A DNA stretch of 64,000 nucleotides. Origin: JAQVSH01 sp964349835 (GTDB lineage Bacteria; Bacteroidota; Bacteroidia; Bacteroidales; UBA4181). Position 1 is the first letter of the stretch. Every line of letters starts with the position of its first letter. The stretch lies in assembly GCA_964349835.1 (NCBI GenBank), contig CAYGID010000002.1:62001-126000 (forward strand), read 5' to 3'. This document shows, piece by piece, positions 31,796 through 40,197 of the stretch. Position numbers and translations under genes: made by a program. The notes under the pieces are model-generated. The model searched no databases and had not been told where the DNA came from. It worked only from the letters and a program-made list of their open reading frames with translations.

Positions 31796-33904
31796 ATGAT
31801 AACACTACAGCAAATAAGGGACAGAGCCGGTGCCTGGCTTGCCGGATTTATCGGACTGGCTTTGTTCGCTTTCATCATGGGCGATTTTATGAGTTCCGGG
31901 CAATTATTGTTTTCCGGTTCGAAAATGCGTGTTGCCAAGGTGGGCCGAGAATCTATTGAGATTCAGGAGTATGAGCAAAAAATTATGGAGGCCGAAGAGA
32001 TGTACCGCTCAGGTGGCGGCCAGCCGTTAGACGAAAAACAGGCATTTGCGCTCCGCGACCAGGTATTCCAGCAGTTGGTTACCGATTATATTCTCAACGA
32101 AGAGGCCGGAACACTCGGTTTTGGCGTGACTGCCGAAGAGTTGTTCGATATGATTCAGGGCACCAATCCTCATCCCTATGTACGGAGCCTTTTCACCGAC
32201 CCGTCGAACGGCCGTTTCAACCGCTCTTTGCTGGTTACCTTCCTCAAAAACATGGATGCCGATCCTTCGGGGGGCCAAAAGAGGATGTGGATGAATGTGG
32301 AGCGCGAGCTTTTAGGACAGAGAAGGGTTCAGAAATATACTACGCTCATTACCAAAGGAGTATATGTTCCCACTTTCCTTTTGAAGCAGGATAACGACAA
32401 CATGTTTAAGACCGTCGATTTTTCGTATATCGAGAAACCGTACGAATGGGTTACCGATTCGTTAGGAAATCCTACTCTGGCCGAACAGAAGCGTTTTTAT
32501 AAGGAGAACCTTTACCGGTTCCATCAGGTTGAGTCGCGCGATATTGACCTTGTCTTTTTCGATATTGTCTCCTCGGTTGGCGACCGTAAGGCTGCCGACG
32601 AGTGGATGAGCAAAATAAAGCCGGAGTTTGAGGCTACCACCGATTATCTCCATTTCCTCAGCATGAATTCGGAGACGCCTTTTAATCCTCTCTTCCTTTC
32701 ACGTTCGGAGCTTACCTTGGCTTTGGATACGCTCTATGATGCTCCGGTGGGCACCATGGTGGGACCCTATGCCGAGGAGAGTATGCTGAAGTTGGCCAAA
32801 CTGGCTAAAATTGCATCAATCTCCGATTCTGTTCGGATCCGTCATATCATGAAGGTGCCGGTTGCTGCAACCGCAGAGGCAGTGACTGCCGTACGCGATA
32901 CAATGGCTCTGCTGAAGAAAGAGATTGAATCGGGTAAATCGAAATTTGCTGATTTGGCCGCAAATGTTTCTGCCGACTTTGCATCGGCTCCCAATGGTGG
33001 TGAACTGGGTTGGATTCGTTACGGCCAGATTCCCGACACCGTTTTCTTCTCACCCAAAGGGAAGGTGTTCCAATTGGAAATGGCCCAAAGTATTCACTTA
33101 ATCGAGGTGCTTGAGGATTCGCCCAAACAGAAGAGGGTGCAAATTGCACTGCTCGACCACGCGGTTGAACCCAGCAATCAGACTCATCAGGAACTCTTTT
33201 CAGCTGCATCTAAATTTGCCGAAGCCAATCAAACGTATGCGCAGTTCTCGGCCTCTATCGCTAATGATTCTGTGAATAGCCAGACGAAGTTGCGTATTTC
33301 GCCTATCGATCCCGGTGTGGGCGGCTTGAACGCATCGCGCGAGATTATCCGTTGGGCCTTTAATGCCCGGAAGGGGGAGGTATCTAAGATTTTCGAACTC
33401 GATCAGGCCTATGTGGTTGCCGCTCTTGGCGAAATCTACAAGCCTGGAATTGCCCCCTTCGAACAAGTTCGTGATGATGTGAATTATTGGGCTACCCAGC
33501 AAAAGCGCGCCGACCTGATTAAAAAGGAGATGCTCGCCGGCGATCTCTCTTCGTTAACTGCTCTGGCGCATTCCATGAAGATTAACGACACTGTAGATTT
33601 CCCTATCGACAATGCTAAAGCGATAGCATTTAACGCCAATGCGCTACCGGGTCCCGGTTCGGAACCTACTATTATCGGGGTGGCAACCGCTCTTCCCGAG
33701 GGTACCCTTTCGAAGCCGATTGCCGGAAACCATGGTGTTTACATTCTCTCTATCGATAAGATAAATCAACCCCAGACGCTTTTAGATCTCTCTTCGGTAC
33801 GCGACAGGCTCAACGTGACACTCTCTTCCAGAGTTCAGATCGAGACCTTCCCCGCCCTGAAGAAACTCTATGATTTCAAGGACGAAAGGATAAAGTTTTA
33901 TTAG
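31796..33904 (+). CDS. ppiD: PpiD/SurA-like periplasmic peptidyl-prolyl isomerase
   Basis: 702 aa. One N-terminal TM helix (AWLAGFIGLALFAFIMGDF) anchors it in the inner membrane with the rest in the periplasm. A SurA_N-type chaperone region (about 45-230) precedes a parvulin domain near residues 340-430: RIRHIMKVPV, FADLAANVSADFASAPNGGELGWI and a poorly kept end. A second helical/PPIase-like part (about 500-690) has GEVSKIFELDQAYVVAALGE and KPIAGNHGVYILSI. It helps fold exported proteins. The ATG at 31796 matches the family start. The downstream hairpin at 33961 may end transcription. Confidence 0.88.
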   Translation: MITLQQIRDRAGAWLAGFIGLALFAFIMGDFMSSGQLLFSGSKMRVAKVGRESIEIQEYEQKIMEAEEMYRSGGGQPLDEKQAFALRDQVFQQLVTDYILNEEAGTLGFGVTAEELFDMIQGTNPHPYVRSLFTDPSNGRFNRSLLVTFLKNMDADPSGGQKRMWMNVERELLGQRRVQKYTTLITKGVYVPTFLLKQDNDNMFKTVDFSYIEKPYEWVTDSLGNPTLAEQKRFYKENLYRFHQVESRDIDLVFFDIVSSVGDRKAADEWMSKIKPEFEATTDYLHFLSMNSETPFNPLFLSRSELTLALDTLYDAPVGTMVGPYAEESMLKLAKLAKIASISDSVRIRHIMKVPVAATAEAVTAVRDTMALLKKEIESGKSKFADLAANVSADFASAPNGGELGWIRYGQIPDTVFFSPKGKVFQLEMAQSIHLIEVLEDSPKQKRVQIALLDHAVEPSNQTHQELFSAASKFAEANQTYAQFSASIANDSVNSQTKLRISPIDPGVGGLNASREIIRWAFNARKGEVSKIFELDQAYVVAALGEIYKPGIAPFEQVRDDVNYWATQQKRADLIKKEMLAGDLSSLTALAHSMKINDTVDFPIDNAKAIAFNANALPGPGSEPTIIGVATALPEGTLSKPIAGNHGVYILSIDKINQPQTLLDLSSVRDRLNVTLSSRVQIETFPALKKLYDFKDERIKFY

Positions 33905-33960
33905 TCGGTTTCCCCTCTGTTTCGAAAGAGAGAGCCTCTCAAACCGATTGTAGATCCTGG

Positions 33961-33985
33961 CCCACCCTGCTGACCGCAGGGTGGG
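33961..33985 (+). terminator. Possible terminator after ppiD
   Basis: A perfect 10-bp GC-rich stem (33961-33970 with 33976-33985, loop TGACC), 56 nt past the ppiD stop. It is not followed by a clear T run, so it may be a Rho-linked or processing hairpin instead. Confidence 0.5.
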
Positions 33986-34049
33986 TTGAGGCCTAAAAAG
34001 CGGAGATGGGCTCTTTTTATTGTAAGCCGGTTTTTCAATTCTATTTGTC

Positions 34050-35141
34050 ATGGCAGAACAAGATGCGTTCGAAAGCGCCTTAACGGTGAATGCCGGTATA
34101 GAGCAACCGCCATCTGTTAATCAGGATGCCATTGCCCGTTTCCTGCAAAAAAGGAGACCCAAACTCACAGCGCAGGAGTACCTTGCAGGCATACTGGCCG
34201 GCGATGTTTCCATACTTAGCCAGGCCATCACCCTGGTAGAGAGTTCTCTGCCCGAACATTCGGCCATGGCTCAGGAGATTGTGGAGGCCTCGCTTCCGCA
34301 TGCCTCGAAGTCGGTGCGCATCGGCATAACCGGTGTGCCTGGCGCCGGAAAAAGCACCTTTATCGAGGCCATGGGAAAATACCTCACCTCCAAGGGACAT
34401 CGGTTGGCCGTACTGGCCGTCGACCCTTCGAGCGAGCGCTCTTCGGGCAGTATACTGGGCGACAAAACGCGGATGGAGACTCTTGCAGTAGATCCCCGCG
34501 CCTATATACGTCCTTCCCCTTCGGCCGGATCGCTTGGCGGAGTAGCGCGAAAAACTCGTGAATCGGCTGTTTTATGTGAGGCTGCGGGTTATGATGTACT
34601 CTTTATTGAAACCGTTGGAGTGGGACAATCCGAGACAGCGGTTCACTCCATGACCGACTTTTTCCTGTTGATCCAGATTGCGGGTGCCGGCGATGAACTG
34701 CAGGGAATCAAACGGGGCATTATGGAGATGGCCGATACCATTGCTATCAACAAGGCCGATGGCGATAATATGGAGCGGGCAACTATGGCCATGGCTCTTT
34801 ACAAAAACGCCCTCCACCTTTTTCCAAAAACCGTTTCGGGTTGGCACCCGCAGGTTTTGACCTGTTCTTCGTATACCTCTGCCGGTATTCCACAGGTGTG
34901 GGAAACCATTACCAAATATATGAAGCTGGTTAAGGAGAATGGCTTCTTTGAGCATAAACGGCGAGCCCAGTCTAAGTATTGGATGTCGGAGTTTATTGAC
35001 TACCGTCTGAAACGCCATTTTGCGCTTTCTCCGGAGGTTGTAAGGCAAAAAGCCGACTTGGAACGGAAGGTGCTCGAAGGAGAGATGAGCCCGTTTACTG
35101 CTGCGGAAGCGCTATTGGACTCCTATTTTGGAGCCGAGTAG
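34050..35141 (+). CDS. meaB: Methylmalonyl-CoA mutase-associated GTPase MeaB
   Basis: 363 aa G3E-family GTPase that protects and reloads B12-dependent methylmalonyl-CoA mutase, part of succinate/propionate metabolism. Walker A GVPGAGKS is at 95-102, followed by AVDPSSERSSGSILGDKTRM, FIETVGVGQSE (switch region) and NKADGDN as base-recognition motif. The N-terminal 80 residues and C-terminal helical arm are typical of MeaB. The mutase genes are not next to it; proS converges from the right across a 163-nt gap with an octamer repeat. Confidence 0.95.
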   Translation: MAEQDAFESALTVNAGIEQPPSVNQDAIARFLQKRRPKLTAQEYLAGILAGDVSILSQAITLVESSLPEHSAMAQEIVEASLPHASKSVRIGITGVPGAGKSTFIEAMGKYLTSKGHRLAVLAVDPSSERSSGSILGDKTRMETLAVDPRAYIRPSPSAGSLGGVARKTRESAVLCEAAGYDVLFIETVGVGQSETAVHSMTDFFLLIQIAGAGDELQGIKRGIMEMADTIAINKADGDNMERATMAMALYKNALHLFPKTVSGWHPQVLTCSSYTSAGIPQVWETITKYMKLVKENGFFEHKRRAQSKYWMSEFIDYRLKRHFALSPEVVRQKADLERKVLEGEMSPFTAAEALLDSYFGAE

Positions 35142-35150
35142 ACAGTATAT

Positions 35151-35175
35151 TAATGCTCTAATGCTCTAATGCTCT
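35151..35175. repeat. Octamer tandem repeat (TAATGCTC x3)
   Basis: Three perfect TAATGCTC copies plus one base, 10 nt past the meaB stop in the convergent meaB/proS gap. Same unit as at 11582-11600. The rest of the gap (35176-35304) shows nothing recognisable. Confidence 0.85.
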
Positions 35176-35304
35176 GAAGTGCGGATCGGCGGTTTCGGCC
35201 GAAGATTTTAGCCTCTCTACAGTTTCGGAAAGCATCGTGTGCAGCAGCCGGAAGGCTACAAATGAACCTAATCCTTCCGCTTCCATCGCTGGGGTTATTG
35301 GTGG

Positions 35305-36780
35305 CTAATAGGCACGGGCAAAGAGTACCCTTCTTTCCGAGGGCTTTCCGGTGAGAATGCATTTTCCCTCTTCCATGTGCGAGTCGAAAGGGATACAGCG
35401 AATTGTGGCCTTGGTCTCTTCCTTGATACGGGCTTCCGTTTCGGCTGTGCCGTCCCAGTGGGCCAGGATATATCCGGGTTTTTCGTCGAGCAATCGCTTA
35501 AACTCCTCGTAATCGTTGCAGGGTACGGTGTTCTCGCTTCGGAAAGCCAACGCCTTGTTATAAATGGTGGTTTGTATCTCGTCCATCAGGGCCACTACTC
35601 TCGCGGTTGCCTCATTGAGCGGGCAAATCTCTTTTTGGAGTGTATCACGCCTGGCAATCTCGACTGTGCCGTTTTCGAGATCGCGGGGACCCATGGCAAT
35701 CCGAACTGGAATTCCTTTCAATTCATGTTCGGCAAACTTAAAGCCGGGCTTGAGCGTGTCGCGATCGTCGAATTGTACCGTTAGTCCCTTCGCTTCCAAC
35801 TCTTTTTTGAGGGGGAGAATGGTTTCACTCAGTAGCTGTAACTGTTCTGCTTTCTGATAAATAGGAACAATCACCACGTGAATGGGAGCCAGTTTAGGGG
35901 GCAAAACCAGACCGTTGTCGTCGGAGTGAGCCATAATGAGCGCCCCCATCAAACGGGTTGAGACGCCCCACGAAGTGGCCCAGACATAGTCGAGTACTCC
36001 TTCGCGCGAGGTGAACTTAACATCGAACGCTTTCGCAAAGTTCTGACCCAGAAAGTGAGAGGTTCCCGATTGCAGTGCTTTCCCGTCCTGCATCAGCGCC
36101 TCAATTGAGTAGGTGTCGATGGCTCCGGCAAAACGCTCATTTTCGCTTTTCCATCCCTTTACAACCGGCATGGCCATATACTCTTCGGCAAAGTCGGCGT
36201 ACACGTTAATCATCTGCATAGCCTCAGCTTTGGCCTCCTCCTCTGTAGCATGGGCCGTGTGCCCCTCCTGCCAGAGAAACTCAGTGGTTCGCAAAAAGAG
36301 CCGGGTGCGCATCTCCCACCTTACCACGTTTGCCCACTGGTTAATCAGCAGGGGCAGGTCGCGGTACGACTGAATCCATCCCTTGTATGTGTTCCAAATG
36401 ATGGTTTCGGAGGTGGGTCTTACAATGTACTCCTCTTCTAAACGGGCATCCTCGTCGACCACAATCCCTTTGCCGTTGGGATCATTCTTAAGCCGGTAAT
36501 GCGTAACCACCGCACACTCCTTTGCAAAGCCATCTACATGGCTAGCCTCCTTACTGAAAAAAGATTTGGGGATGAAAAGGGGAAAATAGGCGTTGCTGTG
36601 ACCCGTCTCCTTGAACTTTTTGTCGAGTACCGCCTGCATCTTTTCCCAAATGGCGTAACCGTAAGGTTTGATGACCATACAGCCCCTTACGGCCGAATTT
36701 TCGGCGAGGCCTGCTTTATTGACAATATCGTTGTACCACTGAGAGTAGTTGACCTTTCGTTCGGTTATATCTTTGGCCAT
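35305..36780 (-). CDS. proS: Prolyl-tRNA synthetase (eukaryote/archaeal-like type)
   Basis: 491 aa class II synthetase charging tRNA-Pro. It lacks the editing insertion of the E. coli-type enzyme and resembles the shorter archaeal/eukaryotic-type ProRS used by Bacteroidota. Motifs seen: VRGCMVIKPYGYAIWEKMQ, IVRPTSETIIWNTY (motif 2 region), RTTEFLWQEGHTAH and SHFLGQNFAKAFDV. The anticodon-binding domain starts near residue 300 (IHVVIVPIYQKAEQ), and the C-terminus has IPFDSHMEEGKCILTG-type zinc-domain sequence without a full Cys set. The ATG at 36780 is chosen over a longer frame because MAKDITERKVNYSQWYNDIV is the family start. Confidence 0.95.
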   Translation of the reverse strand: MAKDITERKVNYSQWYNDIVNKAGLAENSAVRGCMVIKPYGYAIWEKMQAVLDKKFKETGHSNAYFPLFIPKSFFSKEASHVDGFAKECAVVTHYRLKNDPNGKGIVVDEDARLEEEYIVRPTSETIIWNTYKGWIQSYRDLPLLINQWANVVRWEMRTRLFLRTTEFLWQEGHTAHATEEEAKAEAMQMINVYADFAEEYMAMPVVKGWKSENERFAGAIDTYSIEALMQDGKALQSGTSHFLGQNFAKAFDVKFTSREGVLDYVWATSWGVSTRLMGALIMAHSDDNGLVLPPKLAPIHVVIVPIYQKAEQLQLLSETILPLKKELEAKGLTVQFDDRDTLKPGFKFAEHELKGIPVRIAMGPRDLENGTVEIARRDTLQKEICPLNEATARVVALMDEIQTTIYNKALAFRSENTVPCNDYEEFKRLLDEKPGYILAHWDGTAETEARIKEETKATIRCIPFDSHMEEGKCILTGKPSERRVLFARAY

Positions 36781-36859
36781 TTTTTTTGGTATGCTTTTTG
36801 TTTTATCGATTACAAAGGATGGCCATAATCTTTTTTTCGGCCGATTTTGATTATCATTG

Positions 36860-36867
36860 CAAAAGTA
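36860..36867 (-). promoter_or_regulatory. Promoter -7 box of proS (TACTTTTG)
   Basis: The minus strand reads TACTTTTG followed by CAAT, 79 nt before the proS ATG. Confidence 0.68.
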
Positions 36868-36901
36868 ACTAAATCCAACGAATTCAACAGAAGGAGGCAT
36901 C

Positions 36902-38323
36902 ATGAAACTTCAATTATTCATTCCGGTATTCGCGGTTATCCTCTCAGCTGGATGTTCGTCAGCCTATTTGTCCTCCTCGATGAATACAGACGACGCTTAC
37001 TATACACCGCGGCTTAAATCAGCATCCGTAGCATCCCGTCAGGCCCCTGAGGCGATGGTTAGCGAAACGGGTGTGAATGTACCCTCTGCCAACCGCTATA
37101 CGGTTCCGGAAGGTAACTCCCGTTCGGCATCTGTTGCCAATACTTCGGGTTTGAGCGACTACGAAAGGTACCGACTCTCGCTTGAGAATGGAGAGGAGGC
37201 CGAAGGTTCTACGCAGAGCTATTACGAAGATGAGGTTGAATATGTTTCGGAACCCCAATACATGGAGGGTACAACTGTAGTTAACAACTACTATATCACC
37301 GCCCCCTCTTCGTACATGTACCGGTTTAACAACCGGTATGTAAACTCCTTTTATGATCCTTATTACTGGGATCCCTGGTGGGATTACTCTCCCTGGTATG
37401 GCGGCTATTACAACTCATTCGGTTTTGGGTGGAATTCGCACTACGGTTGGAACATTGGGTTTGGTTATGGTTGGGGCGGGTATGGAGGGAATCCCTACTA
37501 CATGTACGATCCCTGGTATGGTGGAGGATACTATTCCTATTACCAACCGGTTCAGTGGAGCCGCTACGTGAATGCCAACTACCGGCCTACTTCGCGTTAT
37601 GCAGGCACTACTGCCCGCTCTTCGCGCAACGGTACCGGAGGTCTCTATAATGGAGGTATGGGACTGCTCAACAACGGAGGGTCCACCACACTGCGCAGTG
37701 CTTCGGCTGCAACCGATCGCCGTAGTAACGATGCCTCTTACATATCGACCCGTTCGGCCTCTTCGGCCGGCAGTTCGGTAACAACAGGAAGCGGAACAAG
37801 AGTAACGGGCAGCAGCTCCGAAGGGGTTTCGACCCGCGAAGGGAATGCCACCTACACTCGTCCCGTCCGTACTGCCACTGTTTCGGGTTCAGCTTCGGCC
37901 GACAGAGTGGTTAGTTCGCGCAACGGCACTGTAAGCCAGCCTGCTGCGGCAACCTCTACAAATACGACTACAGCTCCCCGTACCGGTACCGTACGGAGCG
38001 GCACAAACTCATCGGCCACCTCGTCGGGCTATACTCCCAGCTACACCCGTCCCAGAACTTCGCCGGTGAGAACCACCGTTCCCACCACTTCTACAAGGTC
38101 GAGTAGTTCCGGAACATCGACTTCAACCTCTCCAACCACATCGACCACCTCTACCCGAAGCGTGTATCGTTCTACTACCTCTTCGTCTGCCGGTTCGACT
38201 TCGGTTTCTTCCGGCTCTTCGGGTTCTGTTCGGTCGAGCAGTAGCAGTGGAGCTGTCAGCAGCCCTTCGCGTTCTACCAGTGCTCCCGCCTCCACCCGTT
38301 CCACATCGCCTATTCGTCGATAA
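36902..38323 (+). CDS. Low-complexity lipoprotein with Tyr/Trp/Gly core and Ser/Thr-rich tail (hypothetical)
   Basis: 473 aa. The signal peptide ends in ILSAGC, so Cys18 is probably lipidated. Residues about 20-110 are acidic and unstructured; about 115-215 are dense in Tyr, Trp, Gly and Asn (YDPYYWDPWWDYSPWYGG, GYGWGGYGG); about 250-473 are almost only Ser, Thr, Ala, Gly and Arg. No catalytic motif is visible. An AGGAGG at 36892-36897 gives an unusually clear Shine-Dalgarno for this window. It is probably surface-exposed and possibly glycosylated on the Ser/Thr tail, though that is inference. It is not homologous to anything I can name. Promoter shared with or adjacent to that of divergent proS. 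Confidence 0.72.
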   Translation: MKLQLFIPVFAVILSAGCSSAYLSSSMNTDDAYYTPRLKSASVASRQAPEAMVSETGVNVPSANRYTVPEGNSRSASVANTSGLSDYERYRLSLENGEEAEGSTQSYYEDEVEYVSEPQYMEGTTVVNNYYITAPSSYMYRFNNRYVNSFYDPYYWDPWWDYSPWYGGYYNSFGFGWNSHYGWNIGFGYGWGGYGGNPYYMYDPWYGGGYYSYYQPVQWSRYVNANYRPTSRYAGTTARSSRNGTGGLYNGGMGLLNNGGSTTLRSASAATDRRSNDASYISTRSASSAGSSVTTGSGTRVTGSSSEGVSTREGNATYTRPVRTATVSGSASADRVVSSRNGTVSQPAAATSTNTTTAPRTGTVRSGTNSSATSSGYTPSYTRPRTSPVRTTVPTTSTRSSSSGTSTSTSPTTSTTSTRSVYRSTTSSSAGSTSVSSGSSGSVRSSSSSGAVSSPSRSTSAPASTRSTSPIRR

Positions 38324-38337
38324 GTTCGTTCAATCCC

Positions 38338-38345
38338 CAATTTTG
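38338..38345 (+). promoter_or_regulatory. Possible -7 box before the leader repeats (CAATTTTG)
   Basis: One mismatch from TAnnTTTG, followed by CAAC, 8 nt before the first leader ATG at 38354. Confidence 0.4.
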
Positions 38346-38353
38346 CAACGACC

Positions 38354-38434
38354 ATGAACCGAGTATGTAGCTCCCTGTTTCTTGATGCCTGGGTGTTATT
38401 CCTAAGCAACATGGAGCTCCATGCTACCACTTAA
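38354..38434 (+). CDS. Putative leader peptide 1 (26 aa)
   Basis: ATG to TAA encodes MNRVCSSLF, a variable middle, then LSNMELHATT. It shares length, the first three and last nine residues, and Cys5, Ser7, Leu8, Phe9, Leu17 with leader 2. Whether it is translated is unknown. Confidence 0.45.
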   Translation: MNRVCSSLFLDAWVLFLSNMELHATT

Positions 38435-38454
38435 TAATAATTAATACTTCCAGC

Positions 38455-38535
38455 ATGAACCGAACATGTTGCTCTCTGTTCTGTAATGTTTTTAGCGCTC
38501 TCTTAAGCAACATGGAGCTCCATGCTACCACTTAA
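38455..38535 (+). CDS. Putative leader peptide 2 (26 aa)
   Basis: ATG to TAA encodes MNRTCCSLF, a variable middle, then LLSNMELHATT. The stop lies 19 nt before the ATG of the OmpP1-like gene, close enough for re-initiation. The N-terminal part resembles a short signal-peptide start, as does the true gene (MKRSILLLV). Confidence 0.45.
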   Translation: MNRTCCSLFCNVFSALLSNMELHATT

Positions 38536-38554
38536 TAATAATAATACTTCCAGC

Positions 38555-40141
38555 ATGAAACGATCTATACTCCTTTTGGTGGCTCTGCTGGCTTCAGCTC
38601 AGCTGGTACGGGCTCAGATTCCTGCCGATGCCTTTACCCTTTCGCACCACTTTCCCTCCGGAAGCGCCCGCTACTCGGCCATGGGCGGTTCTATGGGCGC
38701 TTTTGGCGGCGATCCTTCGGCTATGTTTACTAACCCTGCCGGTTTGGGTCTCTACAGGGGGTCGGAATTTTCTATTACACCCGGATTACAGCTGAACCAA
38801 ACCAAAACCTCGTTTGGGCGGGGTTCAACCGATAACAGAACCTCCTTCCTGCTGGGCAATCTGGCTTATGTGGCTACTCTCGAGGATTTTGGTGGGGCTG
38901 GGGCACTCAAAAGCCTCACCTTTGGATTCGGCTACAACACCCTTTCGGAGTTCGGCAACAATACCCTCTTTCGCGCCACCGGTATGGAGTCTTCGCTGCT
39001 CGATATGTGGGCCGGCACCTCCAGCAACTGGGTGAATCCTGATCCTAAATACCATGATCCTTCGTTGGAGAATCCCCCTTATTACAACCCTGATGAGTTG
39101 TTGGGTCAGAGTGTCTACTCCTATTTGGCCTACAATCAGGGTTTGATTGGGCTCGACAATGCCGATCCGGCTATTTTCGACAGGCCTGAGGGTTATTACA
39201 GCGTGGCCGAATATACCGGGTATGGTCAGAGCCTGACCCGGAAACTGGAGCAGAGAGGCCGGGTAGGAGAGTGGTCGTTCTCGATGGCCGGAAACATTGA
39301 CGACCAGTTCTATTTCGGGTTGACCCTTGGTGTTCAGGATATTGAATACAAGGAGTGGATGGTACACCGTGAAACAGGTGGTCCCGGTTCGGAGCTCGAT
39401 TTTTTCGATTATATGCAGGATTTTAAGATGACCGGTTACGGAGTGAATCTCAAGTTGGGAGCCATTTATCGTCCCACTGACATGATCAGGTTAGGCCTTG
39501 CTTACCACACTCCTACCTGGATGAATCTTTCGCAGGAGTATCAACCCGGGGTCTATTCGCACTGGCTCACGCTCGATTCGGAAGGCCATAACGAATACGA
39601 ACAGTGGGATGAACTCGCAGTCTACGATTTTAAAGCTCGCACCCCAGGTCGGTGGATAGCCAGTACCGCGGTGCAGTTTGGCCCTTTCGGGATGCTTAAT
39701 GTAGACTATGAACGAATCGATTATTCCAACATGAAGTTCAGAGCCGACCGCAGCAGCAACCTCGACGATGAGGCCTATTTCGACGCTGTGAATCTCGACA
39801 TCGACGATACCTATCGTGCTGTGAATAACCTGCGTGTGGGTGCCGAAGTAAAAACGGGTCTGGTTTCGTGGCGTGGCGGTTATGGCATTTACGGAAATCC
39901 CTACCGTGAAGGCACCGTGAACCGTGATGCTTCCTATTTTACCGTTTCGGGTGGTGTGGGTTTCCGGCTCAATAATTTTTATGCCGATTTGGGTTACACC
40001 CATCTGGTCCGCAAGGAGTCCTTTTCACTCTATGATGCCCCTACGATTTATACTAACGGCTCGGCCGATTATAATCCGGTGGTCTCTAAATGGGACACCT
40101 CGAACGGCCGGTTGCTGCTCACACTTGGTTTCAGGCTATAA
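38555..40141 (+). CDS. OmpP1/FadL-like outer-membrane protein
   Basis: 528 aa. Signal peptide MKRSILLLVALLASAQLVRA with cleavage before QIPADA. The N-terminal SARYSAMGGSMGAFGGDPSAMFTNPAGLG is typical of the OmpP1/FadL/TodX-type barrels of Bacteroidota, where NPAG is the recurrent motif. Many amphipathic strands follow, for example WSFSMAGNIDDQFYFGLTLGVQD and the closing GRLLLTLGFRL. FadL-type proteins carry hydrophobic substrates across the outer membrane; the substrate here is unknown. The start at 38555 is chosen because it begins the signal peptide; 11 upstream codons belong to the leader repeat. Confidence 0.85.
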   Translation: MKRSILLLVALLASAQLVRAQIPADAFTLSHHFPSGSARYSAMGGSMGAFGGDPSAMFTNPAGLGLYRGSEFSITPGLQLNQTKTSFGRGSTDNRTSFLLGNLAYVATLEDFGGAGALKSLTFGFGYNTLSEFGNNTLFRATGMESSLLDMWAGTSSNWVNPDPKYHDPSLENPPYYNPDELLGQSVYSYLAYNQGLIGLDNADPAIFDRPEGYYSVAEYTGYGQSLTRKLEQRGRVGEWSFSMAGNIDDQFYFGLTLGVQDIEYKEWMVHRETGGPGSELDFFDYMQDFKMTGYGVNLKLGAIYRPTDMIRLGLAYHTPTWMNLSQEYQPGVYSHWLTLDSEGHNEYEQWDELAVYDFKARTPGRWIASTAVQFGPFGMLNVDYERIDYSNMKFRADRSSNLDDEAYFDAVNLDIDDTYRAVNNLRVGAEVKTGLVSWRGGYGIYGNPYREGTVNRDASYFTVSGGVGFRLNNFYADLGYTHLVRKESFSLYDAPTIYTNGSADYNPVVSKWDTSNGRLLLTLGFRL

Positions 40142-40197
40142 ATTTCATTTGCTGAACTTTTGAGAATGGTTCCTGGCTCTATTAATATCTTTTTGTT

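Larger units (their letters stand above)
38354..38554 (+). repeat. Tandem leader element, two ~100-nt units before the OmpP1-like gene
   Basis: Unit 1 (38354-38454, 101 nt) and unit 2 (38455-38554, 100 nt) each start at ATGAACCGA and the array ends at the real gene start ATGAAACGA. Their 3' halves are nearly identical: AAGCAACATGGAGCTCCATG then CTACCACTTAATAATAA and TACTTCCAGC. CATGGAGCTCCATG is a perfect 14-bp palindrome (38410-38423 and 38511-38524). Each unit carries one 26-codon ORF. A decayed copy precedes glyA and a partial one precedes the GH105 gene. Confidence 0.85.

Noticed and set aside
38041..38430. A 129-codon minus-strand frame opposite the Ser/Thr-rich tail
   Set aside because: Val/Glu/Asp-rich low complexity is the mirror of Ser/Thr codons; it has no signal or domain and covers a leader unit.
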